In this document: in pieces, positions 16,903 to 24,890 of the stretch | Layout: each line of letters opens with the position of its first letter | Numbering within the stretch: position 1 is the stretch's first letter | NCBI GenBank assembly: GCA_046292765.1 | Contig: JBKBQA010000007.1 | Coordinates: 1 to 64,000 of the forward strand | From: PGZG01 sp046292765 | GTDB lineage: Bacteria; Pseudomonadota; Gammaproteobacteria; Pseudomonadales; Alcanivoracaceae | Reading direction: 5' to 3' | Length of the DNA stretch: 64,000 nt | Made by a program: the position numbers and the translations under genes | Notes under the pieces: model-generated | The model's database searches: none | Seen by the model: the letters and a program-made list of their open reading frames with translations, nothing else | Told to the model about the DNA's origin: nothing

Positions 16903-18185
16903 GCCGCATTCATTCCGAAGACCTGTTTCGCAAGGCCCGTCTGCGTATCCCCGGAGGCGTCAACTCTCCGGTGCGCGCCTTCAGGGGCGTGGGCGGCGAC
17001 CCGGTATTCTTTCACCGAGCCGAGGGACCTTATCTGTTTGATGAGGACGACAATCGCTACATCGATTACATCGGCTCGTGGGGCCCGATGATTCTCGGCC
17101 ATTGCCACCCGGAGGTGCTTGCTGCCGTTGAGAAGGCAGCCCGCAACGGCCTCAGCTTCGGCGCGCCGACAGCGGCAGAAGTGGAAATGGCGGACCTGGT
17201 TTGCTCTCTGGTGCCGTCCATGGACATGGTGCGTATGGTCAGCTCGGGCACCGAAGCCACCATGAGCGCCATCCGCCTGGCCCGTGGCTACACTGGCCGT
17301 GACACCCTGATCAAGTTCGAGGGCTGCTACCACGGCCATGCCGACAGCCTGCTGGTAAAGGCAGGCTCCGGCGCCCTGACCTTGGGTGTGCCCAGCTCTC
17401 CGGGTGTGCCGGCAGCACTGGCCGAGCATACCCTGACGCTGGATTACAACAATTCCGCCCAGGTGGAAGAGACCTTCGCCCGCATGGGCGATCAGATTGC
17501 CTGTGTGATCGTCGAGCCAGTGGCCGGCAACATGAACTGCGTACCGCCGCTGAACGGCTTTCTGCAAACCCTGCGCAAGTGCTGCGACGAGCACGGTACG
17601 GTATTGATCTTTGACGAGGTCATGACCGGTTTCCGCGTGGCGCTGGGCGGCGCTCAGGCGGTGTACGGCATCACCCCGGACCTGACCACCCTCGGCAAGG
17701 TGATCGGCGGCGGCATGCCGGTCGGCGCTTTCGGCGGTAAACGCGCGATCATGGAATATCTGGCGCCGCTGGGGCCGGTGTATCAAGCCGGCACGCTGTC
17801 AGGCAATCCGGTCGCCATGGCCGCTGGCATGGCGACGCTGAACCTGATCCGGCAAGAAGGCTTTTTTGATGAGCTGACCCGCCTCACCGGACGACTGGTT
17901 CAGGGCCTTGAGACCATGGCGCGGGAGGAGGGTATCGCCCTGACCACCAATCAGGTCGGCGGCATGTTCGGCATTTTCTTTACCGATCAGACCCGCATCG
18001 CCTCACTCGCCGATGTCATGCGTTGCGATCAGGACCGTTTCCGCAGCTTCTTCCATGCCATGCTAGATCGCGGCGTGTATCTGGCACCGAGTGCCTTTGA
18101 GGCGGGGTTTGTCTCGATTACCCACACGGATGCCATCATCGACGACACACTTGAGCGGGCCCGAGGGGCGTTCCAGTCCCTGTAA
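16899..18185 (+). CDS. hemL: Glutamate-1-semialdehyde 2,1-aminomutase
   Basis: Makes 5-aminolevulinate from glutamate-1-semialdehyde, using PLP, at the start of the C5 heme pathway. The 428-residue protein has GGVNSPVRAF at the N-terminus, SSGTEATMSAIRLAR, FDEVMTGFR and the PLP lysine in LGKVIGGGMP (about residue 267). AAGGA lies six bases before the ATG, which overlaps the thiE stop by four bases. Confidence 0.97.
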   Translation: MSRIHSEDLFRKARLRIPGGVNSPVRAFRGVGGDPVFFHRAEGPYLFDEDDNRYIDYIGSWGPMILGHCHPEVLAAVEKAARNGLSFGAPTAAEVEMADLVCSLVPSMDMVRMVSSGTEATMSAIRLARGYTGRDTLIKFEGCYHGHADSLLVKAGSGALTLGVPSSPGVPAALAEHTLTLDYNNSAQVEETFARMGDQIACVIVEPVAGNMNCVPPLNGFLQTLRKCCDEHGTVLIFDEVMTGFRVALGGAQAVYGITPDLTTLGKVIGGGMPVGAFGGKRAIMEYLAPLGPVYQAGTLSGNPVAMAAGMATLNLIRQEGFFDELTRLTGRLVQGLETMAREEGIALTTNQVGGMFGIFFTDQTRIASLADVMRCDQDRFRSFFHAMLDRGVYLAPSAFEAGFVSITHTDAIIDDTLERARGAFQSL

Positions 18186-18209
18186 CGCTGCAAGTGCGGG
18201 AGCCGGCGG

Positions 18210-18455
18210 TCAGATGGCCGTCGGCATAGATGCGGGAAGGTCGGCAAGGCCCTGTTCCCGATGCCGCAATAGCAGCTCCGCATGGGCCATCATGGTGGGT
18301 CGTATCCAGTTAGGAATGGCCTCTATTGGCCAGTAGCCTGCCAGCTGGAAGCGGGCGCAGCGACCACAGTCTTCAAGACAGAAACGACGACGGTACACTG
18401 GGCCGGTACCCTGCTCCTTCGGGCTCTGACACTGATCCATGTACGGGCAGGCCAT
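18210..18455 (-). CDS. Small cysteine-rich protein of unknown function
   Basis: An 81-residue protein with four to five cysteines arranged as CPYMDQC near the N-terminus and CLEDCGRCARFQ in the middle. The spacing looks like a metal- or cluster-binding site, and I recall similar short conserved proteins in Gammaproteobacteria and as domains of larger signalling proteins, but cannot assign a role. The Shine-Dalgarno is weak, and a second ATG at 18440 would remove the first Cys. It lies on the opposite strand from hemL with a 24-base gap between stops. Confidence 0.6.
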   Translation of the reverse strand: MACPYMDQCQSPKEQGTGPVYRRRFCLEDCGRCARFQLAGYWPIEAIPNWIRPTMMAHAELLLRHREQGLADLPASMPTAI

Positions 18456-18559
18456 GCTGAAATCTCAGTCAAACGGGCCAGCCAGAGTACGGGGGCAGGG
18501 AGGGGTCGCTCAATACTGGCAAAGCGCCAGCTTTTGCACCAACGTACTGTTTTCACTGG

Positions 18560-19441
18560 TCAACCGTTCTCGATCGGCGGTCGCTGCAGCCCCATCTGCC
18601 GGCTGAACATCACCAGCATCGCGCCCATTACAAACATGACCACGCCGTACACTGCGCTCGGCACGGACATCTCGTTCGAGTGCAGCAGAGTCAGGGTAAT
18701 CATCAGGCCGAGCGTGGCATTTTTCAGCCCCAGCTCCACCGCAATCGTGAAGGACTGGCGCAGATCAAGTCCGATCAGGCGGCCGCCCCCGAGGCCGAGT
18801 GCGATGCCTGCAACATTGAGTAATACGGCGATATAGGTTCCATCCCGCGCCAGCGTCACCACCCTGTCGCCGAGCGACACCAGAATGGCACCAATTACCA
18901 GCACCAGCACGATCAACCCGAAAGCACCGACAAATCGCTCAGCCCGGGCGGCCATCGCTGGTGTCCATTTGCGCAGCGACATGCCAATGATCAGCGGCAC
19001 AATAACAATCACCAGCAACGACACCATGGTACGACTCAAGGGCAACTCGATGGCGACATTGGCATCCTGAAACCAGTCCAGCGCCAGACCGGCAAACAGC
19101 GGCAGGGTAACGATCGCTATCAGACTCGCCAGCACCGTCAGTACCACTGACAGGGCAACGTCACCGCCACCCAGATAGGCAAAAATATTCGAGGTGGTGC
19201 CGCCAGGACAGGCGGCGATAATGATCAGCCCGACGGCCAGCAGGGGATCAAGATTCATCAGCAGCGCCAGCGCAAAGGCTATCAACGGTAACAGCAGGGT
19301 CTGTGCCAGCAGACCGAACAGGGTTGCCCTCGGCGCCACCAGTACTTCGCGGAAGTCCTTCGGCGTCAGCGTCAGGCCCATGCCGATCATGATCAGGAAC
19401 AACGCTGCCGGCAGGCCGATCTCGACCAGGGTTCCCTGCAT
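18560..19441 (-). CDS. Bile acid:sodium symporter family transporter
   Basis: A 293-residue inner-membrane protein with nine to ten hydrophobic helices. The two sodium-site regions of the BASS family are visible as ACPGGTTSNIFAYLGGGDVA and VELGLKNATLGL. Bacterial members carry varied organic anions, so the substrate is not predicted. It follows the amidase gene by 51 bases on the same strand and could be cotranscribed with it. Confidence 0.9.
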   Translation of the reverse strand: MQGTLVEIGLPAALFLIMIGMGLTLTPKDFREVLVAPRATLFGLLAQTLLLPLIAFALALLMNLDPLLAVGLIIIAACPGGTTSNIFAYLGGGDVALSVVLTVLASLIAIVTLPLFAGLALDWFQDANVAIELPLSRTMVSLLVIVIVPLIIGMSLRKWTPAMAARAERFVGAFGLIVLVLVIGAILVSLGDRVVTLARDGTYIAVLLNVAGIALGLGGGRLIGLDLRQSFTIAVELGLKNATLGLMITLTLLHSNEMSVPSAVYGVVMFVMGAMLVMFSRQMGLQRPPIENG

Positions 19442-19492
19442 CTGTCTCTCCCGCTGTAGTGATGTAAATCGTGGCCGCGACCCGACGCGTTC

Positions 19493-20899
19493 TCAGGCGG
19501 TGATGCGTCGCCAAGGCGTAGCCTGCTCAATCTCGAAGGCCAACTCCAGCAGTGTACGCTCTGCTCCGTGGGCAGCAGAAAACTGCACAGCGATCGGCAG
19601 GCCCTGTTGTGATTCCCCGATCGGCAGCGAAATTGCCGGACTGCCACTGGCGTTGTTCATCGGCGTGAAGCTGACGTAGTTCATCATCCGCTCGAACAAC
19701 TCCTCGAACGGCACCTCGGGGCTGATGTAGCCAAGCTCTGGCGTGGTATGCGCCAGTACCGGCGACAACACCGCGTCGTACTCGCGCATGACTTTCGCAT
19801 AGTCATGCCAACTGCGCTGCAGGCGAAACAGCACCGCCGGCAGACGCCAGCCACGCTTGCGGAAGCGCTCGGCCAAGCCCTGACTAAGCGCATCGAGTTG
19901 AGCGGCATCGAACTCCTTGCCGAAACTGTGCTTGCCAAAACGGCCCGCCATAAAAGCGAGGAAGCCCCAGTAGTCAGAGAAATCATCGACGAACGAGGGC
20001 CTGACCGGCAGCGGCATAATCTCCACCCGATGGCCGAGACTTTCCAGCAAGGCGACCGTGTCCTCGACGGTGGCACGGGTCTCAGCGCAGGTGGGGCCGG
20101 TGAGAGAGTCCATCACCAGACCGATCTTCAGTCGCTTGCGGCCGGGCCCTTCCACCAGCCCGACCTCGGGCAGCTTGCGATTGCGCCAGTACTGCTCGGC
20201 GCCAGCGAAGAAATGCGCGGTATCTCGCACCGAGCGGGTGACAACGCCATCGCACACCACATTCACCGGCAGGGTCTTCGCCATCTCATTGGTCACAAAG
20301 CGACCACGGGTCGATTTCAGTCCGACCAGTCCGCAGCAGGCCGCCGGAATGCGAATCGACCCACCGCCATCATTGGCGTGGGCGATGGGCACCACCCCCG
20401 CCGCCACCAGCGCCGCCGAGCCCCCGGAACTGCCGCCGCTGGAATAGTCGGTGTGCCAGGGGTTTCGTGTCGGCGCCAGCGACTGATACTCGGTGGTGCC
20501 ATTAAAACCAAACTCGGGCAGGGTGGTTTTGCCCAGCAGGTTGAAGCCCTGGGCCAGATACTGGCGGGCAAAGGCGCCGTCGTGCTGCGCTGGCGTTGCG
20601 GGCACAGCCAAAGAGCCATGCCGGGTCGGCAACCCCGCCACATCGGTGTTGTCTTTGATGAAGGTGGGCACACCGACAAATATTCCGGTTCTACCCTGCG
20701 ATGCCCGCGCCCGCGCCCGATCAAAGTCGGCCACCTGAATGGCATTGAGCCGATCGTTGACCCGCTCCGCGCGGGAAATGGCAGCGTCGGTGAGCTCCGC
20801 GGCGCTGACCTCACGACGACGCACCATCTCTGCCAGCGCCACCGCATCGTGGTCGGCAAGGGCGTCGTCAGTGAAAGCATGGATTCGGGTATTGCTCAT
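19493..20899 (-). CDS. Amidase (amidase signature family)
   Basis: A 468-residue hydrolase with the full Ser-cisSer-Lys triad of the amidase signature family: Lys82 in FIKDN, cis-Ser at about 157 in YSSGGSSGGSA, and nucleophile Ser181 in GGGSIRIPA. It resembles fatty-acid or 6-aminohexanoate cyclic-dimer amidases rather than GatA; there are no gatB/gatC neighbours. Substrate is unknown. It is separated by 85 bases from the upstream MoxR-type gene. Confidence 0.9.
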   Translation of the reverse strand: MSNTRIHAFTDDALADHDAVALAEMVRRREVSAAELTDAAISRAERVNDRLNAIQVADFDRARARASQGRTGIFVGVPTFIKDNTDVAGLPTRHGSLAVPATPAQHDGAFARQYLAQGFNLLGKTTLPEFGFNGTTEYQSLAPTRNPWHTDYSSGGSSGGSAALVAAGVVPIAHANDGGGSIRIPAACCGLVGLKSTRGRFVTNEMAKTLPVNVVCDGVVTRSVRDTAHFFAGAEQYWRNRKLPEVGLVEGPGRKRLKIGLVMDSLTGPTCAETRATVEDTVALLESLGHRVEIMPLPVRPSFVDDFSDYWGFLAFMAGRFGKHSFGKEFDAAQLDALSQGLAERFRKRGWRLPAVLFRLQRSWHDYAKVMREYDAVLSPVLAHTTPELGYISPEVPFEELFERMMNYVSFTPMNNASGSPAISLPIGESQQGLPIAVQFSAAHGAERTLLELAFEIEQATPWRRITA

Positions 20900-20984
20900 G
20901 AATTACTCCGCAGATGGGACCATGGTGCAAGAATGGAACCACAGCCCTCTCTCCGGGGAAAGGGGGCTGCGATGTTTTGGCCCA

Positions 20985-22073
20985 TCACAACAGGTGGCGC
21001 TGCTGATAAACCGCCTGCCAGATCTTGCCCGGCTTCTGGCTGACCTCGGTATCGAAATAGTATTTCAGCCGGCGCCGATCGTCGGCTCTGTCCTTGAGGG
21101 CAGTGCCAATAATAAAGTGCACCAGATCCTCCACCCGCATGCTGCCGTCACTGTAGTAGAAGGCATAAACACTCAGCGCATGGGCAACATTGATCGCCTC
21201 GGCGGTCGATAGCGCCGCCCCTGCCAGACGGTGGGTGCTGCGGCCATCCAGCGACTGGCCGCTGCGCAGCTCGTGAAACATGGTCACCAGCACCTGAATG
21301 ACATCCGCATCAACATTGATATGAATGCCGGCACCGTCGTTCAACGCCGCCAGCTCAGACATCACCACCTCCAGCTCGTCCTGCAGGCGTCGTATCGGCG
21401 AGATCGTCTCGAAGTTGAGTCGCCGCCGCAGCGCCACACTCATCCGGTTAACGCCCTCATCGACGCTATTGCTGGTGGCGATGATATTGAACCCGGCCGA
21501 GGCAAACAGAGTGCCATCCCTGTCGCCGAGTTCAGGAATGGAAATGATCCGTTCGGACAGCACCGAGAGGATCGCATCCTGAAGGTTCTGCGGGCAGCGA
21601 CTGAGCTCCTCGAACCGCACCAGCTTGCCGTCACGCATGCCACGAAACAGGGGACCGGGAATCAGTGCCTCCCGGGTTGGTCCGGTGCGGGTCAGCCGCG
21701 ACTGGTCCCAGTCGTACAGCAACTGGCTTACCGAGGTCACTGCACTACCCTGAATCACCAGAGTGGAATCGGCAGAGACTGCGGCGGCAAGCAGTTCGGA
21801 TACCCAGGACTTCGCCGTACCAGGCTCGCCGACCATGAAACAGCCGCGATTGGTACAGAGCGAAATCACCATTCGCCTGACCACACCGGGCTCGGCGACG
21901 AATTTGCGCAAAATACCCAGCGCCTGATCCCCGGCGATGAATTTTTCTACCGCAATCGGTGACATCTGCCAACCGGGCGGCACCGGATAGTCATCGTGCT
22001 GGCGCAATGTCGACAGTTCTTCCGCGAATCGCACTTCCGCCGGCAACCGCTGGATCCGTTCGGACGTCTTCAT
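20985..22073 (-). CDS. MoxR-type AAA+ ATPase
   Basis: A 362-residue AAA+ protein with Walker A GEPGTAKS (82-89), sensor 1 FNIIATSNS and an arginine-rich end to the ATPase core (SVALRRRLNFE). The Walker B region reads KLVRFEELSR, lacking the usual Asp before Glu. MoxR ATPases remodel partners, often with VWA-domain proteins, but no VWA gene is nearby. The ATG lies inside the stop of the upstream methyltransferase-GspE gene (TGATG), with GAGGG in that gene as its ribosome-binding site, so translation is coupled and the two products probably act together. A GTG three bases upstream is also possible. Confidence 0.88.
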   Translation of the reverse strand: MKTSERIQRLPAEVRFAEELSTLRQHDDYPVPPGWQMSPIAVEKFIAGDQALGILRKFVAEPGVVRRMVISLCTNRGCFMVGEPGTAKSWVSELLAAAVSADSTLVIQGSAVTSVSQLLYDWDQSRLTRTGPTREALIPGPLFRGMRDGKLVRFEELSRCPQNLQDAILSVLSERIISIPELGDRDGTLFASAGFNIIATSNSVDEGVNRMSVALRRRLNFETISPIRRLQDELEVVMSELAALNDGAGIHINVDADVIQVLVTMFHELRSGQSLDGRSTHRLAGAALSTAEAINVAHALSVYAFYYSDGSMRVEDLVHFIIGTALKDRADDRRRLKYYFDTEVSQKPGKIWQAVYQQRHLL

Positions 22074-24334
22074 CACATTTCCCTCGCCCCGCCGCGCACT
22101 TCCGGCGCCATCCGCTCCGCCGGCAGAATACGCGGCAACTCTGACATCGGAATGACCCCCTGAATAACCAGATCGATGGCGCTGTCACGCATGGTGACCA
22201 AACCGGCATCGAGTGCCCGCCAGCGCAACTCACCCAGCGGCGGCTGGCGGCTGATAATGTCACGGAAATCCGCATTGACCTCCATATACTCAACCACAGC
22301 CACTCGGCCACGCGTGCCGCGCTGGTTGCACTGGTTGCAGCCACGACCGGCAAAACAGCGGAACTTCGCCGGCACTTCGGCAGGAAACAGTTCACGCAGA
22401 ATGCCCTCATCCGGCTCAACCTGCTCCCGGCAGTGGCTACAAATCCGCTTCGCCAGTCGCTGGGCTACCACCGCCAGCAATTCACTGGCGATAGAATTGC
22501 GATGCAGGCCCAGATCGTAGAGTCGCTGCACCGCATCAACGGCGTCGTTGCAATGCAGTGTGGACAACACCAGATGTCCGGTCTGCGACGCCCGCGCCGC
22601 CTCGAGAGCGGTTTCCGCATCGCGAATCTCACCCACCAGAATGACATCCGGATCCTGCCGGACAAAAGAGCGCATGGCATCGGCAAAACCGAACCCGATC
22701 TTGGATCTTACCCGGGTTTGCTGGATGTTATCGATGGCGTACTCGATCGGGTCTTCGACAGTAATCACCTTGCGCCGGCCGTCATCAGCGAGCTCCTGGA
22801 GCCCAGCAGACAGCGTGGTGGATTTTCCGGAACCGGTGGGACCAACAATCAGCACCAGACCGGCCGGGTTATCCAGTAGCCGCCGATATTTCTGCGTCAG
22901 TCGCGGCGCCAGCCCCAATTCATTAAGCCCCATGGCACGACCGCTTTGTGGCAGCAGGCGTATCACCACATGTTCGCCGTGCAGCGATGGCTGGGTCTGA
23001 ATACGCAGGTCGTAAGTGGTCTGTCCGACCTTCAATCGTGATCGACCACCCTGAGGCAGGCGCCGCTCGGCAATATTGAGCTCGGCGCGGGTCTTGATCA
23101 CATTCACCACCCCTTCCATTTCAGAGGGCGTGAGCTGGTAGTGCTCGAGATCGAACAGCTCGCCATCGACGCGCAGGCGAATGCGAACGCGCTGATGGTA
23201 GCGCTCGATGTGAATATCGCTCGCCTTCTCACTGACCGCGTCCAGCAGGATGCCTTCATACACTGCCACCAGATACGGGCTGATCTGGTTATCGAGTTCA
23301 GCGGCAAAGTCTTCACCATCATGATGACTGGGCGGAGGTGCTGCTCGATCATGCGGGCGTGCGGCCTTGTCAATGATATTGATGGTGGACCACAGACGAC
23401 GGTAATCCGTCGGCGTGACCAGCACCCGCACCACACCGCTACCCGGGTGCATCACTTCAATCGCATCGGTTTGGGCGTCGGGGTTATCCGACGCAATCAG
23501 CAACTTGCCGTCCTTGCGGGCGATGGGAATTACCCGGTAGTGATCAAGAAAGGTGCGCGAGAAGCTTCGTACCAGACTGCGATCAATCTCGGGAAACAGA
23601 CTGTCAGCATCGGCAAAACGAATCCCCATGCGCCGCGCCAGCGCGCGATAGACTTCGGCATCCTCACCGCCAAGACGACGCTGAATGATGGTCATCAGCG
23701 GCAGCCCGAGTCGGTCGACCTCTTCGCGGGCACTCTTCAACATGGCGTTGTCGATCACCCCCATATCAATCAGGGCGGCACTGATGTCGCTGGTGAAATC
23801 GACCACACCAAGATCATGACGACGGACCCGGCCCTCACCATCGCGATCACAGGCAACCAGTGTCGACCAGCCGCCCTCACCGCCATCCAGCATTACCAGC
23901 GAGCCACCGGCGGAAAGCTGATCGAGCAGGCCATCAATATTGCCGAGCGTACAGAGCGCTATGATCTGGTCGAATGGCGCATGATCCGGGACGCCGACAC
24001 TTCCCTCACCGACAACCACTTCCACATTGTCGGGGTGAAACGGCGCCAGATTCTTTCGCGCGATGGCGGCGATCGCCTCCTGTCGCTCCAGCACGACCAC
24101 ACTCGTCACCAGCCGCGACAACACCATGCTGAGGTAACCGGAGCCGGCACCTACCTGCAGCACCCGGTCAGACTCTTTTAATGACGGGATGCGCGAAAGG
24201 ATAGTCTTGATGGTTTCACGCGAGGGAATACTGTGGCCCGACATCAGCCGGCCGATATCGGCGGAGGCGACAAAGGCGCTGCGCGGCACACCATACACTG
24301 CCTGCATGGTGCGGGAATCAAGTTTGGCTTGCAT
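22073..24334 (-). CDS. Isoaspartyl-methyltransferase-like domain fused to GspE/PilB-type ATPase
   Basis: A 753-residue fusion. Residues 1-185 resemble protein-L-isoaspartate methyltransferase, with SAM motif I VLQVGAGSGYLS (58-69), an acidic strand end at VVVLERQ (80-86), NVEVVVGEGSVG and APFDQIIAL. Residues about 186-322 form a MshEN/GspE N-terminal domain. Residues about 345-745 are a secretion/pilus assembly ATPase: Walker A GPTGSGKS (498-505), Walker B DPDVILVGEIRD (561-572), His box GHLVLSTLHCND and a zinc tetracysteine (Cys632, 635, 666, 669). The reading frame is continuous, so the join is real at sequence level. In the methyltransferase part the catalytic GQTIS motif appears as GHSIP. 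No secretin, pseudopilin or pilin gene is in the window. It lies downstream of the TPR lipoprotein gene and overlaps the MoxR-type gene. Confidence 0.9.
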   Translation of the reverse strand: MQAKLDSRTMQAVYGVPRSAFVASADIGRLMSGHSIPSRETIKTILSRIPSLKESDRVLQVGAGSGYLSMVLSRLVTSVVVLERQEAIAAIARKNLAPFHPDNVEVVVGEGSVGVPDHAPFDQIIALCTLGNIDGLLDQLSAGGSLVMLDGGEGGWSTLVACDRDGEGRVRRHDLGVVDFTSDISAALIDMGVIDNAMLKSAREEVDRLGLPLMTIIQRRLGGEDAEVYRALARRMGIRFADADSLFPEIDRSLVRSFSRTFLDHYRVIPIARKDGKLLIASDNPDAQTDAIEVMHPGSGVVRVLVTPTDYRRLWSTINIIDKAARPHDRAAPPPSHHDGEDFAAELDNQISPYLVAVYEGILLDAVSEKASDIHIERYHQRVRIRLRVDGELFDLEHYQLTPSEMEGVVNVIKTRAELNIAERRLPQGGRSRLKVGQTTYDLRIQTQPSLHGEHVVIRLLPQSGRAMGLNELGLAPRLTQKYRRLLDNPAGLVLIVGPTGSGKSTTLSAGLQELADDGRRKVITVEDPIEYAIDNIQQTRVRSKIGFGFADAMRSFVRQDPDVILVGEIRDAETALEAARASQTGHLVLSTLHCNDAVDAVQRLYDLGLHRNSIASELLAVVAQRLAKRICSHCREQVEPDEGILRELFPAEVPAKFRCFAGRGCNQCNQRGTRGRVAVVEYMEVNADFRDIISRQPPLGELRWRALDAGLVTMRDSAIDLVIQGVIPMSELPRILPAERMAPEVRGGAREM

Positions 24335-24410
24335 TGCTACCCCGGCTCAGACATCCCAGAACAACCGGACTACAGCATAGCGTTTTGACAGCAGTTGGCC
24401 ATGACACAAA

Positions 24411-24890
24411 TCAGTTGTGAGGAAGATTGCTTCTCCCCTGGGGATGGCGGCGGACCAGCATCTCTGCTTCGCGGCGAGCACGCTCGGCGCCGGCCTCGTC
24501 GCCCTGACGCATTCTCGCTGTGGCGACCAGATGCCACAGCGCGGCCTGATAGGCCTGCCGTCGCGGCGCCAGCCGCAGGGCCCGCTGCGCCATCACCTCG
24601 GCACTTTGCGGATCCCCTTCGCGTAACCGCAGCTCTGCCAACTCCCGATAAAGCCAGGATGACTCCGGCTGCATGTAGAGGGCTCGCTCCAGATAACGGC
24701 CCGCCGCCGCCAGCTGATTGTTCTCGCGAGCCAATACAGCCTGCTGCCAGAGACTTTCTGCAGCACTGCCACGCAGTGGATCGCCGGGCGGCATCTCCAT
24801 CGGCACGACCACCTCCGGCGTGCGACTGGCGCAGGCTGCAAGCCCCGCCAGACAGACCAGCAAGATCAGTCGAATAAACCCTTGAACCAT
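24411..24890 (-). CDS. TPR-repeat lipoprotein
   Basis: A 159-residue lipoprotein: signal peptide with lipobox LAAC (Cys20), then two to three tetratricopeptide repeats (about 44-140; WQQAVLARENNQLAAAGRYL and following). The residue after Cys is Ala, compatible with outer-membrane sorting. Its start lies 25 bases inside the end of the PBP1b gene, so the two are coupled, and it may be a partner of PBP1b in cell-wall synthesis (inference from position). Known PBP1b activator LpoB has a different fold. Confidence 0.88.
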   Translation of the reverse strand: MVQGFIRLILLVCLAGLAACASRTPEVVVPMEMPPGDPLRGSAAESLWQQAVLARENNQLAAAGRYLERALYMQPESSWLYRELAELRLREGDPQSAEVMAQRALRLAPRRQAYQAALWHLVATARMRQGDEAGAERARREAEMLVRRHPQGRSNLPHN

